Shown in pieces: positions 1 to 7,517 of a stretch of DNA of 64,000 nt (positions are counted from its first letter, which is position 1; every line of letters begins with the position of its first letter). This stretch comes from Stenotrophomonas humi. Lineage in GTDB: Bacteria > Pseudomonadota > Gammaproteobacteria > Xanthomonadales > Xanthomonadaceae. The DNA is taken from contig NZ_LDJI01000019.1 in assembly GCF_001431415.1 (NCBI RefSeq), positions 1 to 64,000 on the forward strand, in the 5' to 3' direction. The position numbers and the translations under genes are program-made. Below the pieces are notes generated by a model. That model was not told the origin of the DNA, did not search any database, and saw only the letters and a list, made by a program, of their open reading frames with translations.

Positions 1-127
1 CCCGACCATACAAACTGTGGACCGATACACCCAGCCGCTCAGCAACCTCAGCTACTGGCCGGCCATATTCGACAATTTGCCGAACCGCCTCGATCTTGAA
101 CTCATCCGTGTAACGTTTCGTACTCAT
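1..127 (-). CDS. IS3-family transposase OrfA, N-terminal fragment (runs off window)
   Basis: The first 42 codons of a transposase gene are visible, starting at the ATG at 125-127. The peptide begins MSTKRYTDEFKIEAVRQIVE and continues with a helix-turn-helix of the form VAEVAERLGVSVHSLYGR. This is the typical N-terminus of the IS3 OrfA DNA-binding protein (HTH_Tnp_1), which binds the element ends and is joined to the OrfB integrase by programmed frameshifting. A purine-rich GGAGGTGGTT stretch precedes the ATG as a ribosome binding site. The rest of orfA and all of orfB lie outside the window, so whether the copy is complete cannot be judged. Confidence 0.8.
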   Translation of the reverse strand, partial: MSTKRYTDEFKIEAVRQIVEYGRPVAEVAERLGVSVHSLYGR

Positions 128-190
128 AACCACCTCCGCCTAAGCCATAGTTTATGGCTGCGAGGTGTCTACGAAATCCTGGGCGATTCA
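1..190 (-). mobile_element. IS3-family insertion sequence, 5' end (partial)
   Basis: One end of an IS3-family element enters from the left edge. It contains the start of the orfA transposase gene on the minus strand. The terminal inverted repeat is at about 165-190; read outward-in on the minus strand it begins TGAATCGCCC and continues to TAGACACC, the usual form of IS3-family ends. The next three bases, AAG at 191-193, could be one copy of a 3-bp target duplication, but the other copy is outside the window. Sel1-repeat coding sequence begins directly after the boundary, so the element appears to have inserted into that gene. Confidence 0.7.
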
Positions 191-384
191 AAGTTGATAT
201 CACGCGGGCTGCAGGATATTTCGAATCAGCGGCGAAAGCTGGGCTACCCGCAGCAATGCATGAGTATGGACTCGCATTGCTGCATGGCGACGGGATGAGC
301 CAGGAACGAGATGAGGCTTTGTATTGGATTCGCAAAGCGGCAGATTACGGGGATGAGACAGCGAAGGAGTTCTTGCTAGCGTAA
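191..384 (+). pseudogene. Sel1-repeat protein, 3' fragment interrupted by the IS element
   Basis: About 64 codons read through to the TAA at 382-384. The translation contains one and a half Sel1-like repeats: AAGYFESAAKAGLPAAMHEYG, then LLHGDG and EALYWIRKAADYGDETAKEFL. Sel1 repeats are alpha-solenoid repeats related to TPRs and usually mediate protein-protein contacts in exported or periplasmic proteins. The frame has no natural start. The in-frame ATG at 154 lies inside the IS element, so the 5' part of the gene was probably displaced by the insertion and lies left of the window. What the intact protein did cannot be told from this fragment. Confidence 0.65.
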
Positions 385-713
385 GACACCGAATCGGAGA
401 TCGCATTGCATCCAGTCATGTGCATGCATCAAGTCCCGCGCGCCCTTGACCCAGCCAAATCGTCATGTGACGCCTCCCAGCTTACATGCAGCTTCTCACC
501 ACCCGGGAAATGGCTAACCTACTGCTCCGCAAGGGTGCCCACTCACTCGCCAAACGCATTGCGTGTGCGACGCTCGCAGATTCAAACCGTCAACGAGGCT
601 AGCCCATGCCAATGAGGCCGGTCCTCTTCCTCATCCGCATTGATGCCGCATCGTAGAAGTCATCGTAAGTACCAGGATGCTGACTCGCACTCCCCGACCG
701 CCTTACGCAAAAC
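385..713. other. Intergenic stretch with no supported gene
   Basis: I see no supportable gene here. A 69-codon open frame at 406-615 has low-complexity composition, no ribosome binding site and no recognisable motif. The stretch lies between the Sel1 fragment and the bidirectional terminator and is probably degenerate accessory DNA. Confidence 0.5.
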
Positions 714-740
714 ACCCGCTGATGAGCGGGCGTTTGTTTA
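712..740. terminator. Bidirectional intrinsic terminator
   Basis: The hairpin CCCGCTGATGAGCGGG has a 6-bp GC-rich stem and a GATG loop. It is flanked by T-rich sequence on both strands: CGTTTGTTTA on plus and TGTTTTGCG on minus. On the minus strand it would end transcription coming through the tRNA-like sequence at 782-819. Confidence 0.7.
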
Positions 741-781
741 ATCCTTGATCGGTGAGGTGTTTCCGGTTTTCACCGGCCAGC

Positions 782-819
782 TTGCGAACGCGACGCTCTC
801 CCAGCTGAGCCACCGCTCC
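782..819 (-). pseudogene. tRNA-like 5' half, probable tRNA remnant
   Basis: On the minus strand the sequence begins GGAGCGGTGGCTCAGCTGGG and runs through GAGAGC, TCGCG and TTCGCAA. It has a 7-nt acceptor arm, a D-stem GCTC/GAGC with an AGCTGGGA loop, the 5' side of an anticodon stem and a 7-nt loop that would read CGC (alanine). After the loop the anticodon stem is not closed, and no T-arm (GGTTCGA) or 3' acceptor strand follows before the terminator. It cannot fold as a complete tRNA, so I call it a truncated remnant, possibly left by integration or recombination at a tRNA gene. Confidence 0.45.
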
Positions 820-939
820 ACGCGATGTCCGGATTCTAGCGCGCGTCTTCGGCGTTCGCCGACCGGCTTCCGTTGCAGGGGACCGGACCGGCGACAAGCC
901 TGCCGCTCCCCTGCTTCGATGCAGGCCCTCCTCCGGCAG

Positions 940-2115
940 TTACGGCTTCGCGGCGGCCGGCGGCGCCAGCTCGGCGAAGACCGGGCCCATGGCACCCATC
1001 GTTGCCTTGTCTGCTCCCATGTCCTCGGCTGCATTGGCAATAGCGATCACGCCGTTGCCGCTCTCGGGAAACAGTGCCACCCAGGCCAGCCAATTGCCGT
1101 CCGAACCGCCATGCGTAAGCACCGGCCCCTTGCGTCCGGCGATGGACGCCTGCACACCCCAGTCCATGCCCGACGGACTGCCGCTCTGCGCGGTCTGCAT
1201 CAACCGATAGGATGCCGGCGCCAACAGCTTGCCCTTGCCACGGCTGCCCGCCATCTGATCGATGGCGAACTTCGCCATGTCCTGAAGACGCATGTGCAGG
1301 TTGCCGGCCGGCGTGTACATCGGCGGCACGCCGTCGTCCGCCTTCTGCGGCGCGGTGGTCACCGGCTTGCCGGCGCGATGGCCTTGCGGCTGATCCGCGG
1401 AGGTCGGGCCGAATCCGGCGCTGTCCATTCCCAGCGGCTTGAACACTTCACGCTGCATCAGTGTTTCGAAATCGGTGCCGGTGACACGCTCGGCAATCAC
1501 CGCAGCGATCAGGAAGCCGCTGTTGCTGTAGGCGAACTCGGTGCCAGGCACATTGACCGGCTTCTCCCGCAGCGCAGCGCGGATGTACGCCTCGCGCTGT
1601 ACCGGCAAGGTGCGGGTGTCGGTGAAGAAGGCATCCAGGGCCGCAGCGTCCAGCAGATTCTCCGGCAACCCTGCACGGTGCGACAGCATCTGCGTCAGGG
1701 TGATATTGCGGTAAGCCGGGTTGATCGCGGTGAGGTCCGGCAGCATTTTTGCCAGTGGCGCCTCCCAGTCCAACAGCCCCTGCTCCGCCAGGCGTGCGAT
1801 CAAGGCAACGGTCATGGGCTTGCCGGTGGAGCCGATCAGCCACACGTCGTCATTCTGCGCAGCCACCGTGCCGTCGTTGCGACGCACGCCGCGCACCGAT
1901 TGTCGTTCCACCTTGTCGTCGCGGATGACCAGCATCGCAACCGCCGGGGTCTGGGTACCTTCCATCGCGGCAGCGAGCAGAGGATCCAGCGTGTTGTCCG
2001 CCAACGCATTGCCACTCAGTGTCGCGCCCAATGCCAACGACAGTCCGAAGAAAAGACGAGAAGCGCCTGAAGCGTGGTGCGTCCAACGTGACCTGCAACG
2101 TGCGGTAGTCGTCAT
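940..2115 (-). CDS. Serine hydrolase of the beta-lactamase/penicillin-binding-protein fold
   Basis: A 391-aa secreted enzyme of the class C beta-lactamase/esterase family. The start at 2115 is chosen because AGGAGG lies just upstream; the frame stays open further but without a better site. Residues 1-40 form a signal peptide ending near GNALA. The catalytic motifs are SxxK (STGK, about residue 95), YxN (YSNSGF, about residue 195) and HGG in place of KTG (THGGSDG, about residue 350). Members include D-aminopeptidases, esterases and PBP4-like proteins, and few are true antibiotic resistance enzymes. It lies on the same strand downstream of two amidohydrolases and a TonB receptor, so it may act on the same imported compound, but a 470-bp gap separates it. 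Confidence 0.85.
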   Translation of the reverse strand: MTTTARCRSRWTHHASGASRLFFGLSLALGATLSGNALADNTLDPLLAAAMEGTQTPAVAMLVIRDDKVERQSVRGVRRNDGTVAAQNDDVWLIGSTGKPMTVALIARLAEQGLLDWEAPLAKMLPDLTAINPAYRNITLTQMLSHRAGLPENLLDAAALDAFFTDTRTLPVQREAYIRAALREKPVNVPGTEFAYSNSGFLIAAVIAERVTGTDFETLMQREVFKPLGMDSAGFGPTSADQPQGHRAGKPVTTAPQKADDGVPPMYTPAGNLHMRLQDMAKFAIDQMAGSRGKGKLLAPASYRLMQTAQSGSPSGMDWGVQASIAGRKGPVLTHGGSDGNWLAWVALFPESGNGVIAIANAAEDMGADKATMGAMGPVFAELAPPAAAKP

Positions 2116-2585
2116 GGTGCCTCCTGAGCAGAAACGATGGGGGAGCAGTGCCGCCGTTGTGTGTGGACGGCAACTCATACTGCGGAGACGGGTCACAGAG
2201 CCAATAGTGCCATCCGACATACCTCACAAAGGCAGGGGATGCGACTGCAATCGCCGCGGTACGTATGCCAGCGATTTCAATATGCGCTCTGTCAAAATTC
2301 CCCCTGAGCGGCGCAGGGCTTATCAACCCAAGCGTCTCGCTGAGAAAATCATCAGCGGCACGATCGACCCGATGCGGCGTTCAGCCTGCGAATCAAGCCG
2401 CCGCCGCTGCAGAACGGCCGTCAGCGCTGCTGAACCGGCTCTGTGTACGCAGGCCAACAATCGCAGTGCGTCGGATTGCCGGCGCTCGCGACTTCGGCAG
2501 GCTTCCTGCTTGGCAGCTCATGCCGCCCCAACAAGCACATCACCCACTATTGCCATGCGGGCATCGCCACCTTCAGGCAATGAAG
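2116..2585. other. 470-bp gap between the M20 amidase and the serine hydrolase
   Basis: No convincing gene. It must hold the serine hydrolase promoter on the minus strand. A TTGACA at about 2296-2301 (minus strand) has no acceptable -10 at normal spacing. Open frames crossing the gap are antisense extensions with high-GC composition and no start signals. Confidence 0.45.
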
Positions 2586-4031
2586 TCACTCGCCCGCTTT
2601 GCGCCGATAGTCCAATGGCGGGGCATCCCGCTGCAGCAACGGCTGATAATGGAAGTCCTTGCCGCGCCGTTCGTCGAATTCCTGCCGAGCCTTGCGCACG
2701 GTTTCCGGCGACTGCAGCAGCTGCACCGCCGCCAGCGCCAGCACCTTGGCGGCATTCAAGGCGCCCTTGTCGCCGATGGACATGCCCGATGCGGCCACTG
2801 CCTGCCAACTATGGGCCGGCGTACCCGGCACCCAGGTGGCGGTGCTCAAGCCAACGGTGGGAACGTTCCAGCTGACATCGCCGACGTCGGTTGATGCACT
2901 CCCGGCAGCATCGGCCCGATACGGTTGCAACTGCAGCGCACTTTCCAGCCCCGGTCGTTTCTCCAGGGTCTGCTGCATGCGCTGGGCAAAGGCCTGCTCG
3001 GTGGCGTCGTAACGCACCCCGCCCACCTGCTGCAGCGCTGCCTGCATCACCTGCCCCAATGTGTCATTGGGCAGCAGCGAGAACACACCGCCGGTCTGTT
3101 CGAACTCGACCGTGGTGCCGGTACCCATCGCCGCGCCTTCGGCGGCCTTGTGCAGACGCTCGAACACATCGCGCACCACTGCCGGATCGGTGTGGCGCAC
3201 GTAGTAGTAGGCCTCGGCGGCATCCGGCACCACGTTGGGCGCGGCGCCACCATTGCTGATGACGTAGTGGATGCGGGTGCCATCGGGCACATGCTCGCGC
3301 ATCAGGTTGGCCATGTAATTGAAGGCTTCCACGCCGTCCAACGCGGAGCGACCACGCTCCGGTGCGATGGCCGCATGTGCGGCGCGGCCGTGGAAACGGA
3401 ATTTGCCGCTGGTGTTGGCCAGGGTGGTGCCCTGCGCCGCCGAGTTGTCAGCCGAAGGGTGCCAGTGCAGCACCACATCCACATCGTTGAACAACCCGGC
3501 CTTGGTCATGTAGACCTTGCCCGAGCCGCCTTCCTCGGCCGGCGTGCCGTACAACCGCACTTCGCCGTCATTGCCGGTGTCCTTCAGCCACTGCGCGATG
3601 GCGCGCGCCGCGCCTACCGAGGCTGCGCCGAACAGGTTGTGCCCGCAGGCCTGCCCGGCATCCTGCCCGGGGATCTCCGTGCGTACCGGCTCGGCCGCCT
3701 GCGCCATACCCGGCAAGGCATCCATCTCCGCCAGCAGGCCAATCACCGGTCCATTGCCGCGCTTGCCGTAGGTTGCGACAAAGGCAGTCGGCATGCCGGC
3801 AACACCGGCCTGGATGCGGAAGCCGGCCTCGCGCAGCTCACGCTGCAGCAGCGCCGAGGATTCCGATTCCAGATAGCCCAGTTCCGGGTGCTGCCACAGC
3901 GCCTTGCCGACCTCGGCCTGGCGCTGGGCATAGGCATCCAGCGTGGTCGTTACATCCTTTGGAGCGCACCATGCATTGGCGGTGGACAGCAGGCATCCCA
4001 GCAACGCCGCACGCAACAGGGTGGATTTCAT
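2586..4031 (-). CDS. Secreted M20-family amidohydrolase (AbgB-like)
   Basis: A 481-aa zinc amidase/peptidase. The start at 4031 is preceded by GCAGGAG. The N-terminus has a signal peptide (KSTLLRAALLGCLLSTANA). The mature protein resembles the B subunit of p-aminobenzoyl-glutamate hydrolase and other M20 amidases. It has an acidic HPELGYLE segment near residue 50, a CGHN motif near 130, EEGGSGK near 165, HWHP near 185, and HAAIAPERGRSALDG for the dimerisation/lid region. Family members cleave N-acyl or aryl amino-acid amides. It begins 17 bases after the larger amidohydrolase ends, so they are very probably co-transcribed and act in one pathway in the periplasm. Substrate unknown. Confidence 0.88.
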   Translation of the reverse strand: MKSTLLRAALLGCLLSTANAWCAPKDVTTTLDAYAQRQAEVGKALWQHPELGYLESESSALLQRELREAGFRIQAGVAGMPTAFVATYGKRGNGPVIGLLAEMDALPGMAQAAEPVRTEIPGQDAGQACGHNLFGAASVGAARAIAQWLKDTGNDGEVRLYGTPAEEGGSGKVYMTKAGLFNDVDVVLHWHPSADNSAAQGTTLANTSGKFRFHGRAAHAAIAPERGRSALDGVEAFNYMANLMREHVPDGTRIHYVISNGGAAPNVVPDAAEAYYYVRHTDPAVVRDVFERLHKAAEGAAMGTGTTVEFEQTGGVFSLLPNDTLGQVMQAALQQVGGVRYDATEQAFAQRMQQTLEKRPGLESALQLQPYRADAAGSASTDVGDVSWNVPTVGLSTATWVPGTPAHSWQAVAASGMSIGDKGALNAAKVLALAAVQLLQSPETVRKARQEFDERRGKDFHYQPLLQRDAPPLDYRRKAGE

Positions 4032-4048
4032 GACCGGGCTCCTGCAGC

Positions 4049-5881
4049 TCAATAGAAGGTGACGTTGTCGATCTCGAACCAGACCTTGCTGCCGGGCTCG
4101 CCGCCCGCGGAGAACGCCAGTTGCTGCAGGTCATCGCCCTTCCATTCCGCCACGGGCGATTTGGCCCGGTATGGCGGCTGGCCCTGCAATGCGGTGAACG
4201 GCACCTCGACCGTGCGCCACTGCGGCTGTGCCTGCAGCGCTGCGGTGAAGCGACGGTTGCCCAGCGCGCGCACTTCCAGCCGCAGTTCCGGCGAACTGCC
4301 GCGCAACTCGAAACGGATACCGCGATGCGACCGTGCATCCACCGGCGCCACCGAGCCACGGCTCAGCGGCAGGATCGCTGCCGCAAAGGCGTTGTCCTTG
4401 CTCGACAGCTTGGCCTGTGTGGCCAGCGCATTGCCGCCGGTCTCGCGGGCAACCACTTCGGTCACCTGCACGGTGCGGTCGTTGCCACCATCAGCCTCAT
4501 CGATACGCAGGGTATCCAGCGCCGTGCGTCCGTCGCCGCGCTCGAAATCATCCACCAGCGCGTCCACCGGCTGCGCCGGCAATGCAAGCGCGCGATTACC
4601 GGCTGGCAGCACCGCTCCCTTGCCATGCACCTGGCGTCCGGCCACATACACCTGCTGGGTATTGCGGATGTCGCCGATGCGCGTCCACGGCTGTCCCTTC
4701 ACCAGCAGCAGATCGGCACGCTTGCCGACCTCGAGGGTGCCGCGATCTTCCACACCCAGCGCCTTGGCGCTGTGTGCGGTACCAGCGACCAGGGCTTCCG
4801 ACGGCGTGAGCCCGGCGTCCACCAGCAGTTCAAGCTCACGCAGCGTGGAGCTGCCATGCGGCGTACCGGTCATACCGGCATCGGTACCCACCACCACCGG
4901 GATGCCGGCATCGTGCAGCGCCTTGACGTTACCCAACGCGTTGGCGAAGTTGTGTTCGCGCTGGCGCAGCACATCAGGCTTGGCGCCGGTACGGCCGCTG
5001 CCATCCACCCGCTCGGGCAGGTACACCGCCAGCGATGGTGCATAGGCGGTGCCATGCGTGCGCATCAGCTCGATCAGCTCCGCATCCACCGGGCCATCCT
5101 GCACGCTGTGTGCGATGACATCCACGCCGGCGCGCGCCGCAGCCTTGCCCCGCTTGACCATCACCGTATGCGTGAACACCTTCAGCCCATGCTTGTGTGC
5201 CTCATCAACCAAGGCGCCGAGGGTTTCCTCGTCCATGCTGCTGTTGTCGGCGGCATTGGAATAACGCCAGCCATCGGTGAAGGCCTTGATGAAATCCGGC
5301 TTGTACGCAGCCACGGCCTGCACGCCTGCACGCGCGGACTCGGGCGTGTTGACCCAACGCGTGGTGTTCTCGTCGCCCCAGTCGGCACCATGACCCAGCG
5401 GCGTGCTCATGCGTGCGGCGAACTTCACGTCCGGCGCGGCGATGGAAGCCAGCCACTGGCGGCGCGGCGCGTAGGCTTCCGGCGGCTCGTGGAAGTCACT
5501 GACGGTGGTCACACCGGCGGCCATGTACAGGTTCGCCACCTGCGGCAACTCCGACGGCACCGCGTTCGGCGTCCAATGCGTATGCAGATCGAACAGGCCT
5601 GGCAGCAGTGCCTGCCCCCGTGCATTGACCACGCGGGCGCCCTTCGGCGCGACCAGATCGTCACCGATCGCTGCGATCCTGCCATCCTCGACCAGCACGC
5701 TGGCCGGGTAGGCATCGCGACCAGTGCCATCGAACACCATGGCATCGCGGATCAGAAGCGCCTGCGTATCGCTGGCCATCGCCACCACACTGGCCTGCCC
5801 CGCTCCCAGCAACAGCGCGGTCATCAACGCCAGGCGGCGGACGGGTCGGTTGTGTCTGTACATGTTCAATTCCAAGTTCAT
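4049..5881 (-). CDS. Periplasmic amidohydrolase with C-terminal CIA30-like domain
   Basis: A 610-aa two-domain protein. After a signal peptide (about residues 1-36) comes an imidazolonepropionase-like metal-dependent hydrolase (residues 40-440). It has HTH in LFDLHTHWTPN, a lysine in DFIKAFTDGW, single histidines in KVFTHTV and DVIAHSV, and the aspartate in VVVGTDAGMTG; these are the usual metal ligands. Residues 450-610 form a beta-sandwich-like domain starting VDDFERGDG and ending WFEIDNVTFY, as in CIA30/NDUFAF1-type domains. The ATG overlaps the stop of the FecR gene (ATGA), implying translational coupling. A second ATG six codons in has only a weak site. The gene is the first enzyme after the sigma/anti-sigma pair and probably part of its output. 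Confidence 0.85.
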   Translation of the reverse strand: MNLELNMYRHNRPVRRLALMTALLLGAGQASVVAMASDTQALLIRDAMVFDGTGRDAYPASVLVEDGRIAAIGDDLVAPKGARVVNARGQALLPGLFDLHTHWTPNAVPSELPQVANLYMAAGVTTVSDFHEPPEAYAPRRQWLASIAAPDVKFAARMSTPLGHGADWGDENTTRWVNTPESARAGVQAVAAYKPDFIKAFTDGWRYSNAADNSSMDEETLGALVDEAHKHGLKVFTHTVMVKRGKAAARAGVDVIAHSVQDGPVDAELIELMRTHGTAYAPSLAVYLPERVDGSGRTGAKPDVLRQREHNFANALGNVKALHDAGIPVVVGTDAGMTGTPHGSSTLRELELLVDAGLTPSEALVAGTAHSAKALGVEDRGTLEVGKRADLLLVKGQPWTRIGDIRNTQQVYVAGRQVHGKGAVLPAGNRALALPAQPVDALVDDFERGDGRTALDTLRIDEADGGNDRTVQVTEVVARETGGNALATQAKLSSKDNAFAAAILPLSRGSVAPVDARSHRGIRFELRGSSPELRLEVRALGNRRFTAALQAQPQWRTVEVPFTALQGQPPYRAKSPVAEWKGDDLQQLAFSAGGEPGSKVWFEIDNVTFY

Positions 5882-6885
5882 TGCATTGACCCCACCACGT
5901 GAGGCGCCGCTTCCGGTGAGCGCAGACGGACTTCGTTGGCGCGCTGCTCCACCACCAATCCCAGGCTCAGCGCCACGCTGCGCGCGAAGCCGAGCGGGTC
6001 GCTGGCCGAATACAGCCCAACGATGCGACGACTGCCTACCAGCGGATCGTCGATGACGATGCGCATGTCGCTGTAACGCAGGAACTGCGCGGCGGCCACC
6101 GAAAGGGTGTCGCCGTTGAAGGACAACATTCCTTCGCGCCAGGCCAACTGCTGCTGCAGGTCTTCACTGAGCACCGGCTCGATGCGGATGCCATGGCTGC
6201 GGTTGGCCAGCGCACGGTAGTTGGCCACCAGTCGTGCCGGTGCCACCGCTCCCTGCACATCGGCAACATCTACCACGCCCTCGCGCACCAGCACTTCCAC
6301 GCCACCACTGCGACGCTCGGTGAGACTCACCGCGAAGCTGGTGCCCACCGCGGTCACGTCGGTTTCCTCGGCGCGCACCACGAACGGCCGCCCGGGGTTC
6401 TTGGCCACATCAAACAACGCCTCGCCCTGCAGCAGGCGGATGTCGCGACGCTTGTCGCTGTAACTCACCCGCACTTGCGAATCCGAATCCAGCGTGATCG
6501 CGGAGCCGTCCTGCAGCGGCACGCGCAGGATCTCGCCCTTGCGTGTGGCGTAGTACTCGGCGCCGTCATCCTGACGATGCACGCCGATGGCCAGCAGGCT
6601 GACCATGGCCGCAATACCCGCCGCCCACCTGAACAACCGCCGCGCCCGCCGCACCGGTACCCGTGCAGTGAACGCACGATCCATGTCACCGGCCGACAGC
6701 GCCCGTGCACGGTCGGTCCGTACCAGCACCGCATGGGCACGGGCGTAGGCACCGAAGTGGCGGCTGTCAGCCTGCAACCATGCATCGCGCTCGGCAGCAG
6801 CCTGCGGCGTCAGCAGTGCGCGGTCCTCGCGCGCCACCCACGCTGCGGCAATGTCGTCAATTCCGTTATCAGCGTTTGCGCGCAT
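5878..6885 (-). CDS. FecR-family anti-sigma factor / signal transducer
   Basis: A 335-aa single-pass inner-membrane regulator. The cytoplasmic N-terminus (residues 1-70, DUF4880: AAAWVAREDRA, SRHFGAYARAH) should hold the sigma factor. A membrane segment follows (about 86-105, WAAGIAAMVSLLAIGV), then a periplasmic FecR domain (about 115-220, with GSAITLDSDSQVRV and LLQGEALFDVAKNPGRPFVV) and a C-terminal DUF4974-like domain that senses the receptor. The start at 6885 is chosen because GCAGGAG lies nine bases upstream; two in-frame upstream ATGs have no such site. It overlaps the sigma gene by 17 bases and the next enzyme by four. FecR proteins relay receptor occupancy to the ECF sigma factor. 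Confidence 0.88.
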   Translation of the reverse strand: MRANADNGIDDIAAAWVAREDRALLTPQAAAERDAWLQADSRHFGAYARAHAVLVRTDRARALSAGDMDRAFTARVPVRRARRLFRWAAGIAAMVSLLAIGVHRQDDGAEYYATRKGEILRVPLQDGSAITLDSDSQVRVSYSDKRRDIRLLQGEALFDVAKNPGRPFVVRAEETDVTAVGTSFAVSLTERRSGGVEVLVREGVVDVADVQGAVAPARLVANYRALANRSHGIRIEPVLSEDLQQQLAWREGMLSFNGDTLSVAAAQFLRYSDMRIVIDDPLVGSRRIVGLYSASDPLGFARSVALSLGLVVEQRANEVRLRSPEAAPHVVGSMQ

Positions 6886-7456
6886 GCCATGTTTCTCCTG
6901 CATCAGGCTGCTCCCTGCCCTGTTCTGCCCTGTTGTCATCGCGCTTCATCGCTTCCATCAATACCCGAATGCCTTTGCAGATGTGTTTCTCCACGGTGTT
7001 TTCGCTTATCTGCATGCGCTGCGCGATCTCGCGCTGCGAGTAACCCTCCACCCGCCGCAGCACGAAGGCTTCGCGGCACTTGTCGGGCAGGCCGTCAATC
7101 AACGCACCGATCCGCGCCAGCTCCTGACGCGAGGAGGCAGTGCGCTCGGGACAGACTTCATCACCACAGATGGCGACGTGGTCGATCTCGGCCACGGCCT
7201 CGATCGACACCACCTGCGCGCGCCGCAACTGCTGCAGAACCACCGACTGCGCCACCGAGTAAACGTAGGCACGCGGCTGGCGGACGTGCGACACATCCTC
7301 CATCGCCGCCAGGATCGCGTAGGTCTCCTGGACCACGTCGTCCGCGTCCTGGCGCACCGACAACCGCCGCTGCAGCCAGTTCCGCAGCGCCGGTTCGCAG
7401 GGCAGCACATGCTCGGCCAACCACAGCGCCCGCTCTTTCGCCTGCGCCGCCGTCAT
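6869..7456 (-). CDS. ECF sigma factor, FecI type
   Basis: A 195-aa sigma-70 family factor. Region 2 lies at about residues 10-80 (LRNWLQRRLSVRQDADDVVQ, then AYVYSVAQSVVLQQLRR), and region 4 at about 115-170 (LPDKCREAFVLRRVEGYSQR, then EIAQRMQISENTVEKHI). This is the FecI/RpoE-like size and layout. It sits between a TonB receptor with an STN domain and a FecR protein, the standard partners of cell-surface signalling. The stop overlaps the FecR gene. No strong ribosome binding site precedes the ATG. It probably transcribes the upstream receptor gene and this operon when the ligand is present. Confidence 0.9.
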   Translation of the reverse strand: MTAAQAKERALWLAEHVLPCEPALRNWLQRRLSVRQDADDVVQETYAILAAMEDVSHVRQPRAYVYSVAQSVVLQQLRRAQVVSIEAVAEIDHVAICGDEVCPERTASSRQELARIGALIDGLPDKCREAFVLRRVEGYSQREIAQRMQISENTVEKHICKGIRVLMEAMKRDDNRAEQGREQPDAGETWHARKR

Positions 7457-7517
7457 GACAGCGCCCGGCCGATGCCCGGCAATCGCCGGGCCATGTTGCT
7501 TGCGGCAACCAACGTCA

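Noticed and set aside
406..615. Possible 69-aa protein between the Sel1 fragment and the terminator
   Set aside because: It has no ribosome binding site, no recognisable motif and a composition typical of chance frames.
722..819. A full-length tRNA gene of about 98 nt
   Set aside because: The 3' acceptor-like CCGCTC belongs to the terminator hairpin. No T-arm or closed anticodon stem exists between the two parts.
940..2115. An antibiotic-resistance beta-lactamase
   Set aside because: The SxxK and YxN motifs are shared by many esterases and peptidases of this fold. HGG replaces KTG, and there is no ampR neighbour.
2290..2302. TTGACA as a promoter for the serine hydrolase gene
   Set aside because: No -10-like hexamer lies at 15-19 bp, so it was not called.
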